Notes under the pieces: generated by a model
Database searches by the model: none
The model's input: only the letters and a program-made list of their open reading frames with translations
Told to the model about the DNA's origin: nothing
Assembly: GCA_001599595.1 (NCBI GenBank)
Contig: BCHH01000017.1
Span: 490,949 to 554,948, forward strand
DNA length: 64,000 bases
Source of the DNA: Beverwykella pulmonaria
Lineage: Eukaryota; Ascomycota; Dothideomycetes; Pleosporales; Melanommataceae
Direction of reading: 5' to 3'
Position numbers and translations under genes: made by a program
Shown: positions 13,854 through 23,693 of the stretch, in pieces
Position numbering within the stretch: position 1 is the first letter of the stretch
How the letters are laid out: each line of letters opens with the position of its first letter

Positions 13854-14879
13854 ATGCCCACTCAGTATAAACCACGCCACGGCAGAGCCGCAAGCCGTCC
13901 CCGCGACGCGCGCAAGTACTTTAATGCGATCCGTACATCGTCTCCTACAGGTCCGAAAAGGAGATCACGGGAGACAGGTCGATATGTGCCGAATTACTCA
14001 CCCCCACGGCGGGAATGCAAACCTCGTGTTTCGGGGGAGGTGATATGTGAGTGTAAATGGCCTGATGCGGTCTCGGATCGAGAAGAAAGTGAATATGATG
14101 AGTATGAGCAGAAATCTTCGCAGTCTCTCTCTCAGTCTTTGTCTCCGGACAGATCGAGAGCGAGCTCGAGTTCACTGGCTCGCACCTCCTGCCCGTCTTC
14201 CACCGAGATTGACGATTACTTGGACTGTTTATATGATAATGTGATACGCCAGGACAAGCTGTCGGATGTATTGAGTAGACCAGAGGTGATTGTTGACCTT
14301 CACAGGCGAGCGTATCACTGGGGCACTTCTAGTGCGCGACAGTTTAACATGGAGCTGCCGTATGTCATGGATATACTGAGGTACATGTATGAGCGGTATG
14401 ATACAGTAAGCTGCTACAGTTTGAGAATGCTCGTGGAGGGAGCGATCATTTACTACCTCGAACCCTTCATGCTCGGGCTAGACCAGTCCGATAGAGGCCG
14501 CGGCACCGCGAGGGTCGGCGGCCTAGACTGTACAGCGAGGGTGCATATGAAGGGTAGGTTTGGCATCGTGCTGGACACGTATGGTCAGCATATCAAGGTG
14601 CTAGAGATGTCGACGTTTCAGGGACAGGGTCTATCGAAGGCGAAGCCCCAGAGGCTGTGGCATGAGTATGTTGGGATCCGCGAGAAGGGCAAGTACACTA
14701 GGAGCCCGAGCCCCAACAAGGCATTGGAAGTTGAGTTCTCGTGTTGTACGATGGATCCCGAGTCGAGTGTTCATTTGGTGCCCAGCAAGATCTCGCTCAG
14801 TAATCAGATTCTGATTGCGGGTAACATTACTTCAAATTCTCTGGCACGTCTGCGGACGATGGCGAAGAAGATGTGGTAA
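13854..14879 (+). CDS. Hypothetical protein, 341 residues, unidentified
   Basis: An uninterrupted single-exon frame starts at ATG 13854 and ends in TAA. The first 80 residues are basic (Arg/Lys/Pro-rich). Residues about 80-120 are an acidic then serine-rich linker, probably disordered. Residues about 120-340 look folded, alternating hydrophobic and polar, with a helical part (about 120-205) and a strand-rich part (about 225-320). There is no signal peptide or clear membrane segment. Upstream are a TATA-like element near 13625 and a pyrimidine-rich leader. I do not recognise the family. The absence of stops over 1 kb and the folded-looking C-terminal half support a real gene; the nearby solo LTR and transposon island (from 15 kb) leave open that it is a dispensable, lineage-specific gene. 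Confidence 0.65.
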   Translation: MPTQYKPRHGRAASRPRDARKYFNAIRTSSPTGPKRRSRETGRYVPNYSPPRRECKPRVSGEVICECKWPDAVSDREESEYDEYEQKSSQSLSQSLSPDRSRASSSSLARTSCPSSTEIDDYLDCLYDNVIRQDKLSDVLSRPEVIVDLHRRAYHWGTSSARQFNMELPYVMDILRYMYERYDTVSCYSLRMLVEGAIIYYLEPFMLGLDQSDRGRGTARVGGLDCTARVHMKGRFGIVLDTYGQHIKVLEMSTFQGQGLSKAKPQRLWHEYVGIREKGKYTRSPSPNKALEVEFSCCTMDPESSVHLVPSKISLSNQILIAGNITSNSLARLRTMAKKMW

Positions 14880-15123
14880 GTGCAGGGATTGTTGCTGGTC
14901 GTTGAAGCACTTGACTATACCTATCGCGGCATTGTAACTTTTCTTGTGCGCTTCACTTTGGTTGTCATTGTAACTAGTTTCAGTGATGTTCGTTCACTAC
15001 GTGAGGATCATGGCAAGTAGATGCTTGGCTGGTAACGTCCGTCCCTGCAGGTCGAGAAACCCCCCACGCCGAGATGAATCCACTCCAGCGTCTTAATTTT
15101 CCCCCTCGTTAGTCTATTAAGTT

Positions 15124-15246
15124 TGTAAGGGGTTTCTGATGGGCACAATGATCATATGGCGACTGCGTTGTTCTGGGACAGATCAAGTTTATAAGCTGTC
15201 CGATCAAGATCAACTAACTACATCTGGACAAGCTTAAACCGTTACA
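15124..15246 (-). repeat. Solo LTR, Ty1/copia type (copy 2)
   Basis: A 123-bp copy in minus orientation: the plus strand begins TGTAAGGGGTTTCTGATGGG and ends AAACCGTTACA. Perfect 5-bp target duplications AAGTT flank it (15119-15123 and 15247-15251). It is about 10 bp shorter than the other three copies through a small internal loss. It inserted between the left inverted end at 15035 and the MITE at 15856. Confidence 0.92.
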
Positions 15247-15855
15247 AAGTTGTAGAAGCCCAAGTAAAGTAAAGTAAATCCGAAAAACCACCTGTGCCGA
15301 AAAATTTGAGGGGTACTTTGACTTCGCACAATTATAACTCCCGCATATATCGAGCGTCGTAAGAATTACATATAAATAATATTATATAGCTATTTGTTAA
15401 TATTAGGAGCCCTTCAGTTCTCTAAAATACGTTTACACTGTCGATTTCTAGCCTGATTTGCTCAGAGCCTTCGTTTGTAGCGAAACAACGTTCCTTTACT
15501 GTATTACTACTACTAAGCTCTGGCCTCTTAATAATACTTACGAGAGGTGCTATTTACCCTGAAGAGTCTTATGAAACTATTTACAAGTCGTAATTGGCTG
15601 TGTGTTGATGTCTGCGCGTAAATCTATTCAGCGTCGCCACCCGTGTTAGTACTTCTGATTCTTGCATCTTCTATTTTAGGCTAGCGTCCTACCGTCTAGT
15701 AACTAACGTATTTTATTATCGGAGCCGACCCCCGTGGCTGTGACGGCCGAGGCTGTGCAATGAGTCAGCAATAACGTGATGACTAGTGTGGTCAAAGTCA
15801 CGTTCTAAAGATACTTGTAGGCCATGCTTACTTCATCGCTACTGCTTCCTATATA

Positions 15856-16103
15856 ACGTCCGTCCCTGCGTAGCGAAAAACCCGGTGTGCCGAAAACGAC
15901 CAATAGAATCGCAAGGATCGCAGATCTCTCTCCACAACTTCCCCTTTAAAACTAACTATAACCCAAAATTTTTATATATAAAGTTAGCAATAGGTTTATT
16001 GCACCATTCTTATTAGTAAAGTAATTTGTAAATTAATTTGTAAATATTGAACTTTACCCAATTTTTCGGCACACCGGGTTTTTCGCCACGCATAGACAAA
16101 CGT
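15856..16103. mobile_element. MITE, 248 bp, pogo-type ends
   Basis: Inverted ends of about 41 bp (15856-15896 and 16063-16103) share the core GCGAAAAACCCGGTGTGCC and are flanked by TA on both sides. The few differences between the arms are mostly C versus T, as RIP would give. The interior is AT-rich and non-coding. The outer ACGTCCGTCCCTGC matches the left end at 15035, so the MITE was probably mobilised by the same transposase family. It lies just beyond the 3' end of the transposase pseudogene. Confidence 0.8.
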
Positions 16104-16128
16104 TAGCCTACACAAGTCCTGGCGTAAT

Positions 16129-17950
16129 TTAAGAGTAATTTGAAGTCATACTATATTCATACATTTTTGCTATTGGAGCCATCCATGGAAATAGAGGTCT
16201 TGCCTCGCTCAGTTGCGCTACATTATTCTCCGGTGTCAATAAATCCACCACCATCTCCTCTTGTGGGACCGCGTCTTCCACTATGTCTGGCGCAGGATTT
16301 TTGCGCGGCCGACCGCGTTTCCCCTTGCCTTTAGCTGCCGTAGCTTTATCATTCGCAGCGCACTTTGCTTCTGCTTCCCTAAGGTCCTCAAAGCTCATTA
16401 CCTTGGCCTTTCCCAGGACTAGTGATCTTGTCGATCGGCAAGCTTTAACTTTGCCGTTAATCTTCGACAGGAATCGATTCTGGTCATGAAGGAGGGTTTG
16501 TTTAGCAAATGATATTTTAGCAGCACTTGCGAGTTTCTGTACGTGCCTCTGTAGGCGGCGGTTACTTGGGTCACTAAGTTGTTTGTTGATCAGGCTATGC
16601 AACGACATGAGAGCCTCCGCTGTTACAGGAGTTACAGGAGTAGTAGGACTTTGCAGGCTTGGGTTTTGCAGACTTAGGTCGTGCGGACAAGTCACCACCG
16701 TATTAGGTTCTGGAACTGTATGGTCCGGTGGCTTGGGTGTATGTCGGAGCACTCTCTCTGGGTTGAACGGAAATAAGCCGGTGGCGGCCCATCCTGCTAA
16801 GATGTTCTTCTTACTTATCGCCTTGTCTCTCGCAGGCTTATATAGAGAGTTAAAATGCTCTTTGCCAACAGTATTTAAGCCTCCACAATACAGCCGTTCG
16901 ACCTCGCCACGATATACTGTTTTCAAAGGCGCAAACGGTCCCACATCACAAGGCTGGAGCTTATGTAAGGTATGAGAGGGGATGCGACATGGGAGAATAT
17001 GGTTTTCAAAGCAGAATCGTAAAATCTCAAGGGTTTCGTGGGTCCCAAAGCCGTCAGCAATAAGGATACCTGGTCTCCCACTAGCAACTGCTTTAGTTTG
17101 GGGGTCAAATACGTGTATAAGCCACTCTAAGTTAATCTTAGAGTCATTATATTCATTCTCAGAGCGTCCATAGTGCCATCCAGGGATCGGATATGTATAC
17201 TAGTTGCTCCGATAAGTTGAAGCGGGCCAAATTATAAGCGGAAGGAGCAACTTACCATCTGCACTAATACACTCTATAGCAGTAATCATAGTCCGCTTAA
17301 CGCCTGCTGGTCTATAGTCTCGTAAATCGTCCTTACCTATAAGGACCTTAACGGAGCCAAGCTTGCTTAGCATAACGCCCGTCTCGTCCATATTATATAC
17401 ATTTTCTGGCCGTACAGCCGGATCATGTAATACCCTACTAATTCCTTCAAACCACTCTATAATCTTTATGTATATATGGATATCGTGACGTTTCCGGTCT
17501 ATTGCTTTAACTCTCCTTGCTTTGACTTCTGGATGGCGTCTCTCTAAGGCTCGAGGCCAGTTATGGTTTGGAGGATTGATGACACCCCGCTCGCGGGCGA
17601 GAACAAGGGCTAGTGAGGGTATAAAATTTACTTGGACAGGTGTCCCAAGGTCGGCCATTAGTAACAGGAATGAAACAAGGGCAATCTCTTCCTCTATAAC
17701 ATCCCCCCCTACGTCGCGAGAAACCCGCCGTGGAGAGACAACTTCGCTGTTCAGACCTCTCAAGTCCCTCCCCCGCGACCCTAGAAAGTAATGGTTAACA
17801 AAGCATTTTTTACAACCATTTTTATATAAGTGGTGAGTATACAGCAAAAAAATTCGCGGTCTTAGTCATACTGTCGATTGTTTCCTTCCGGACGTTGAGA
17901 AGCGCTTTTGCCATGCCCCCCTGCTATATCACAATCATTAGTCTCCCTAA
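16129..17950 (-). pseudogene. Pogo/Fot1-like DDE transposase, one premature stop
   Basis: On the minus strand the protein reads from about 17850 to a stop at 16129. The order is a CENP-B-type helix-turn-helix region (about 17690-17450), then a DDE core with all three acidic motifs visible: YNMDETG (about 17400-17383), IADGFGTHE (about 17065-17040) and LQPCDVGPF (about 16965-16940). A GWAATGLFPFNPERVL segment and a long C-terminal basic region follow (AKGKGKRGRPRKN, like an AT-hook). One in-frame TAG near 17200 stands where the family normally has Trp (TGG to TAG), a RIP-like change. The N-terminus above 17850 is unclear and appears frameshifted at a T-run. The element is therefore probably inactive although its catalytic triad is kept. 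Confidence 0.88.
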
Positions 17951-18292
17951 TAATTTCGGAGCTTTTGAATAAAGGTCCTGTTAAAAAAGAACATGCCTTC
18001 AGGCTTTAATACTTATAGTACAGAAAAAATCACTATGCCGAGTTTGGCCGGACAAAGGATCGGTACATAAAACACCACAAGCCTTGGCGTAAAGATTTAG
18101 TGCGTCCAAAAATATTTTAGTGTGCTTACAAGAATGTGTATTGAATTTGTATTACTAAGCGAATTTTTAAAATAACTGTGGCGCAGCGTTTGCCCTGAGT
18201 CAGGTAGCTAGCTCCCTGATCATTACATGGGTGTCCAGCCCAGAGCGTGAGCGTCTGAAAAGACGTGCATCTCAGCGCGCTAATAAGAGGCG

Positions 18293-20563
18293 CTATATAA
18301 TTTTGATCAATCTTGTCTCAGAATGTTTGAACAACGAAAACTCCCACACCGGCTCGGTCACATATTTCGCCCAGGGGCTTCCTCCGGTTGGCTGCGGTTG
18401 ATCCCTGGCTACCACCGCGCTGCAGCATCCGATCCCGACCCGCACGAAGACGTCTTTGTCTTCTCTAGAATATTGCTTAAGGACTAGGAAGCACGTCTCC
18501 GGGGGAATCAACTGTCCAATGGATGGTCTCTTTGCCTGCGACGCAAACACCCGGCCTTCTGCTCCGCGGGCAGTCCATGTCAACAACCGGACGCAAGCGT
18601 AGCAGTTAGCATTGGAAGGAGCCGTACGGCTCGTCATACTGGCAGCGTTGTGGGTTTCATCCAGACTAACCTGGTGCGTCCGACCAGTGCCAGTAGCAGC
18701 AGTATTCGCGTTCGCGTTGGCGAAGGGGCGGACCACCGGTGATCTCTGGCCTATGACGTTGCTAGTTGTCCACCGTTCTACCTTGGCGAGGGGGCGAACC
18801 GCCGGTGTTCTCTGGCCCATGCTGTTACTAGTTGTCACCAACTCTACCAAGGCCAAGGCGCCGCGCAGGGTCGCATGCCCTGCCGCAAGCCTACCAGTGG
18901 GATCTCGGTCACTCTCGGGCCGGCACATTACCTCATGCAGATTGACGTCGAAGGAAATGCGGGTCATGTAGTCTGGGTTCTCTGGCGGAGAGTGTTGGAA
19001 GCCCGTCACGGGTCCGTCGAGGGAGGCCCAGGACCACGTGGGCGCCCTGTAGTAGGTTGTCGGCCGTCTGCCGCCCGACGTCTGCCACGTCAACCCAAGG
19101 AGAAAGTGGCTCCTCCAAAGTCCAGCGAGATAGACGTCTTGCTTTGCTTGCTTTGCAGGGCTGGCCACTTTCTGCATCATCTTGGCCAGGCCGGAGATAG
19201 CGCTCAGCTTGTCCTCGCCCTTGGTGAGGTTCCGTCGCGAATAATCCCCGACAAGCCGCTCCCAATCCCGCCGCAAGTTCGAGCGGGAGGGAGGGAACTC
19301 GCGTCCCATGTACGCTCTCCGATACGGCTTTCCTGAGAGCCCCAAGACCTCCTTGACGGCCAGCATCGGCCGCTGCGTCAGGACGTCTACCTCGTCGGTG
19401 TGGTCTCCGCACTCGCACATGCGTAGCCTGCAGCACTCCCACCGCATCTCGTCGCCAGTGAAGATAAGCTTCCGGTTTGGCAGCAGGGCTTCCTGCAGGG
19501 TCCAGCCTCTTGTGTCAAGTGGAGGAGATCTGCGCTGCTCATCGTGCAGCGGTGGCGGGCGTGGGCGTACGAAGAGCCTTGATTCAGCGAGCGGGAGGTC
19601 TTTAGGGAGATTTGGCCTCACGGGTCGCTGCCAGGAGGGCTTCCCGTATCGCTGCGGCCCCAGGAACCCTGATTTGCACGACGCGGCGTCTCTGGCGTAT
19701 ATTGCCAGCTGACTGTGGGCGTAGATGTCTCCCATGACGGACGCTTGCTGCGCCCAGTCCTCGTGCTGGTCCTGGATAATACAGAACGAGTCAACCCACA
19801 GGTTTGGGATGCCCATGTTTCTGCAGAACATTACGGCATCGGCGATGGATTTTGGGAGCGCCCTTTCATCGATACTTTGATGGTGAGCCTCCAGTGTGCT
19901 GGTCGTCGTGGTCAGAACTCCGTCGAGATCGTTGCCCCAGCAGTAGCTCAGACACGCGTAAGGGGCTGGCTTCTTGGGCTCAAAGAGGCGCAATTTAATA
20001 CTATCGGTGGATGAACCCACATGGAGAAGCCTTTTGGGCATGAACTCAAGTGGGCCGACCGCAGCGCAGCAGTTGTGGCTCTCAAGACAACGGGAGAGCC
20101 ACTTGGAGGCGCGGTCGGATGCGACCTTTGAGCGGGTGTCGTCGACAATCTGGAGACTCCACCTCATAACGCTTCGTCGTGAAGTCGACGACCCTTCGTA
20201 TCCGTCAGGAAGCAAGTGCTCATCCGACGCTTGGTACAGCAGTTGAAATTCTCCGTCGGCCCGTCCTGACAGCATGAGAGAGACGCAGAATGCGGTCGCG
20301 TTTAACATATAGAAAAACCGAGAATATAGGGTTATTTCCTTGCCCTCCTCTGGGGGCTGCTGCGACGTCCAGCCTGGCTTGAACTCGTCAATGATGTCGA
20401 GAAGCAGGGCACATGAAGAGCAGCCCCGGTCCCTCGACTCCCAGAAGGCAGCGAGGGAGGAGGTTCGGCTTTGTCGCGCAGTCTTTTCCTCCCCCCAGAG
20501 GTCATCGGCGCAAACGTCTGGGGGATAGCTAGGCCATTTGTAATGTATCTGGGACCTTTCCAT
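18293..20563 (-). CDS. HET-domain (heterokaryon incompatibility) protein
   Basis: An intact single-exon gene of 756 residues. The N-terminal region contains CSSCALLLD (48-56), common in this family. The HET domain spans about 200-360: YACLSYCWG (202-210), LPKSIADAV with LWVDSFCIIQD (about 236-265), and TRGWTLQEALLPNRKLIF (351-368). HET domains trigger cell death when genetically different hyphae fuse. The C-terminal half matches nothing I know and holds a 66-bp (22-residue) imperfect tandem duplication at 18719-18850. There is no NACHT/NB-ARC or WD repeat, so partners are unknown. GC content is visibly higher than in the AT-rich decayed flanks. It lies between inverted transposon ends and downstream of an inverted-repeat element (20755-21341), so acquisition with mobile DNA is possible. 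Confidence 0.93.
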   Translation of the reverse strand: MERSQIHYKWPSYPPDVCADDLWGEEKTARQSRTSSLAAFWESRDRGCSSCALLLDIIDEFKPGWTSQQPPEEGKEITLYSRFFYMLNATAFCVSLMLSGRADGEFQLLYQASDEHLLPDGYEGSSTSRRSVMRWSLQIVDDTRSKVASDRASKWLSRCLESHNCCAAVGPLEFMPKRLLHVGSSTDSIKLRLFEPKKPAPYACLSYCWGNDLDGVLTTTTSTLEAHHQSIDERALPKSIADAVMFCRNMGIPNLWVDSFCIIQDQHEDWAQQASVMGDIYAHSQLAIYARDAASCKSGFLGPQRYGKPSWQRPVRPNLPKDLPLAESRLFVRPRPPPLHDEQRRSPPLDTRGWTLQEALLPNRKLIFTGDEMRWECCRLRMCECGDHTDEVDVLTQRPMLAVKEVLGLSGKPYRRAYMGREFPPSRSNLRRDWERLVGDYSRRNLTKGEDKLSAISGLAKMMQKVASPAKQAKQDVYLAGLWRSHFLLGLTWQTSGGRRPTTYYRAPTWSWASLDGPVTGFQHSPPENPDYMTRISFDVNLHEVMCRPESDRDPTGRLAAGHATLRGALALVELVTTSNSMGQRTPAVRPLAKVERWTTSNVIGQRSPVVRPFANANANTAATGTGRTHQVSLDETHNAASMTSRTAPSNANCYACVRLLTWTARGAEGRVFASQAKRPSIGQLIPPETCFLVLKQYSREDKDVFVRVGIGCCSAVVARDQPQPTGGSPWAKYVTEPVWEFSLFKHSETRLIKII
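18719..18850 (-). repeat. 66-bp imperfect tandem duplication inside the HET gene
   Basis: Two adjacent copies start at 18719 and 18785 on the plus strand (GGCGAAGGGGCGGACC / GGCGAGGGGGCGAACC). They encode repeats of the form TTSNxxGQRxPxVRPxAxxE on the minus strand. The 66-bp period keeps the frame. Confidence 0.75.
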
Positions 20564-20754
20564 AGTTGCTGTATTATTGTTACAGACGTAATTAATAGGT
20601 TGATAGCAAAGCTACTCAAGAAGAAGAGACGAGAGATCGAAGACCAGGCACGACACGGCGGGGTCAGATGACACAGCCTTGTCACGTGACCACCGACAAG
20701 ATGGACAGGATCTTGGCAGTAGCCAAGACTATGGCCATCACGACCATGAAGAGA

Positions 20755-21341
20755 TATACCGCAAAATCTGGCACAAGTGAGGTACCCTAGGCTCAATGAG
20801 GGAAGCTGGTCCTCCAATCAGATGGCTGCTGATGGGGTCGTTTAATTAAGGTCCATATGCCTTGGCATCAAAAAAGCTTGGGCCTTTGATTCCCCTCTTC
20901 GTGTACATAGCTGGGGCCGTAAACTCATCCCTCGTATGGTCCTGATGTTCCATTTAAACTTGTAAGAGAGAACCCTACATGTATTCTACATACAGCAAGG
21001 GCATCAGGGTCAGATGGTTGGCGACAGACGATTTGATAGAGCTTGAACACTTCAAAGCGCTGACTGTTTAGGAAGTCCTTGGTGACAACTGCAGTGTGTC
21101 AGTGACCAGTATATCAGTGGCGGCGGTAATAAACGGCCCCAGGAACTTACAGATAAGCTCACAGTCACCTCTAATAGCCATATTTAACGCAAGGAAGACT
21201 GTCACGATGCGATAGATGGATTGACGTTTATTTCCCGCGACTACGAAGCATTAAACGGCCCTACTAGCAGCCATCTGATTGGAGGACCAGCTTCCCTCAT
21301 TGAGCCTAGGGTACCTCACTTGTGCCAGATTTTGCGGTATA
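20755..21341. mobile_element. 587-bp element with ~92-bp terminal inverted repeats
   Basis: The left arm (20755-20846) and right arm (21250-21341) are identical inverted copies over the outer 76 bp, then match with about four differences for another 16 bp. The ends read TATACCGCAAAATCTGGCAC. The 400-bp interior has no open frame of note. Long inverted arms with a non-coding middle fit a MITE or a deleted DNA transposon; flanking TA is consistent with a TA target. The left arm ends 192 bp upstream of the HET gene's ATG, so it may lie in that gene's promoter. Confidence 0.8.
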
Positions 21342-22249
21342 AGACGGATTGGATTCCCTAGATATTTGGCTCTTCGTAGTCATTGTTCAACAGTTAGTTA
21401 ATAGATTGCTACATCTTATACGACACTGGTTAGATATCCCCGACGTCATACCTATAGGACTTCGAACCCCCAAGGGCTACCATATTGCACTAAGTTCAGA
21501 GATACAGAAGCAACTATCGAGAGACGTATTACTAAGTAAGTGAGAACCCTCCCGTAACAATTAGGCTGCCCAGATTTTGCCGACCGTTCAGATTTACCGA
21601 CTCGCTAGTCCTAATTGCTACTACCACTGTAAAATTTCCCGCTTTTCCAAGTATCCTAAGCGTGCTGCAGCGGAGAAGGCCCCAGACGCTTGGAAAGATC
21701 TTAGCCCGCGCAAGAGACAGCGACGTTAATAGAAAATAGTTTTAATAGCTTTTTAAATACAACACAATCTTGAAATTAATGCAGCTTGAAATTAATGCAG
21801 CACAGCACAGTGAGTTCATTACGATGCACCTTTGTGCCTAGCAGGTCCTGGTTCAGACCTACTCAGGGCATCTCGAGCATTAATTTGTGCATCCCTCTCA
21901 TCATAAAGGGCTTCATTGTCTCCAAAGACAAGATTCCATGCCATTCTAGGAGTCATATCAGTATATAGGCCAGTCTGAGCCAACACCATGTCCCGTGCAC
22001 TACTATCTACCCCGAAACCTACTCTCAACCCTATTAGTGCGATACAGACAACCTTTCCTTACACCTAGCGTTGTATTAAATTTCTAAGGCTTATTGGATA
22101 GTGTAAGCAAAAAGATGGAGGAAAAAGGTGTCAAGATATATATATGACGGACTGATTAGTCAGTGGCATATCCACGTGACATTATAGTGTCCTGAGCTTA
22201 CAGATAGCACTGCTTATAAGTGTTATAGAGCTGTAAAATCTTGTTACGG
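21342..22249. other. AT-rich repeat-island sequence, unidentified protein relics
   Basis: Short open stretches (plus 21349-21543; minus 22028-21819; a basic tail ending about 21730) look like fragments of old genes or transposons, but none is recognisable. Several stops and frame changes separate them. No complete gene is supported. Confidence 0.35.
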
Positions 22250-22440
22250 AGTGACACTGTCAAGGGTATTGTATTCTACAGTACCCTCTGAACGACGAGC
22301 CTGACAGGTACTGTGCTCTACGACACAGTACCCTCCGAACGACGAGCCTGATAAATACTGCACTCTACGGCACAGTACCCTCCGAACGATGAGACTGACA
22401 AGTACTGTACTCTGCTGCACAGGACCCTATGAACGACGAG
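22250..22440. repeat. 47-bp tandem repeat, about four copies
   Basis: Units begin at 22278, 22325, 22372 and 22419 with ACAGTACCCTCCGAACGACG, preceded by a partial unit from about 22250. Copies differ at a few positions, mostly transitions. Not coding. Confidence 0.9.
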
Positions 22441-22918
22441 CTCGGCAACTAACCAACCCAACTTAGAATGTACAACTAAGCCCTAATCGGGCTCAGCCTA
22501 CGCACGAACCATGCCGAGTACTTATTGAGCGCGAAGGACTTCTGATTGAGCTCCTTACGCAACGTCTTGTATGACAATATATCGCACCTGAGATTGTATC
22601 GTAGCTTCCGATAGCCAATTGAGCCTTGATCACCAATTACCGATAGCCTCTCGTGACAAAGCTGAGCAGCAGTGCTGTAATAAAGGAACTCTGTTGCACT
22701 ATAAAAGGGGGCTCTTTATAAATTAGACGTGAAAGCAACAATACGTCATATAATTTTCAGATAGAATGGTCCTAAGTGTCTAGGAGTAGCTACAGCACAT
22801 GGCCTATATAGGGTTATAGTAAAAATCAATGTGTGCGTAGATTTTGAGTTGCTTGAAGTTGAAGTACCCCTATATTTCTCGGCCTGGTGGGTTACTCGAC
22901 CCGCAGGGAGGGACGTTA

Positions 22919-23693
22919 ATGAAAATTATTACCTATTGAGGGTAGAGTTGCGAAAATGGTGACACGGAGTGAACACGTAATCGGAAACATGTGAGAGGCG
23001 GAGAAGTGAGGAAACATCGGACCCGAGAGAAACTGAAACAAAGAGAGCAAAGGAACATCATAATGATCGGCTCGATAAGAAAGAGAAACATCGGGCCCGA
23101 GGAATACTGAATAGGAAAAGAACAAAGAAGCATCAGGATGATGGGCTCCGCAGGGACGATGTCTCAAAAAAAAAAGAAGGTTCTGCGAGGCACACTGCGT
23201 GAACTGCCCCAAAGCAGGCAAATATACTATGCTTTCTGGGGTTTCCTGGTGGCGGTGCTGCGGCGGGTCGGATCGTGAGACGAGTGCCCAAGCATCTGAT
23301 CTGCGTGCGCCACCGAGAAAGCTTGTATCGTGTGGGTGAGCATGCACATTTGGGCCCGGCCAGGCGTTGCGATGAAAAGATAGCAGTAGATTGCCAATGG
23401 CGGAGAGAGGAGAAGAGACGGTTGGAGAGACTGTTCGGCTCCGCGTTCGCAGGTCGAGGTTCGCAGGTCGAGATTCGCAGCAGGTGCAGGTTATAAATAG
23501 GCGCTCGCTTGAGCTGACTTCTGTTTCGTCATTGGTCGGCCCGTGCGCCAGCTTCACAGCCTCGAAACGCGTGTTTGGTGGTGGACAAGTTGATATATCC
23601 ACCACACCACGCCCAAAGCTAATGGCCTGCTCTACACTCGCTCTCTTCTCTTGCACCAAACCTGCAGACCAACACCAACAGTAATATGCCGCC
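22919..23693. other. Upstream region of the 23694 gene
   Basis: Outside the right inverted end. A minus-strand open frame (23755-22916) covers most of it but overlaps the divergent gene's start and has no protein-like features, so I treat it as chance. An A-rich run lies at 23166-23176 and a pyrimidine-rich leader near 23635-23660. Confidence 0.4.

Larger units (their letters stand above)
15035..22916. mobile_element. Segment bounded by TA-flanked inverted ends (possible composite pogo-type element)
   Basis: The left end (from 15035, ACGTCCGTCCCTGC...) and the reverse complement of the right end (from 22916, ACGTCCCTCCCTGC...) agree over about 40 bp with about 5 mismatches. Each is flanked by TA (15033-15034 and 22917-22918), the usual target of Tc1/mariner-pogo elements. 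Inside lie a pogo-like transposase pseudogene, a MITE with related ends, a solo LTR, an inverted-repeat element, a tandem array and a HET-domain gene. About 7.9 kb is far longer than a normal pogo element (2-3 kb). Either one element grew by nested insertion and gained a gene, or the ends belong to two elements of one family. A partial third end lies near 15282-15335. Confidence 0.5.

Noticed and set aside
15035..22916. Starship-type giant element
   Set aside because: No tyrosine recombinase (DUF3435-type) gene is visible, the size is far too small, and the ends are pogo-like with TA duplications.
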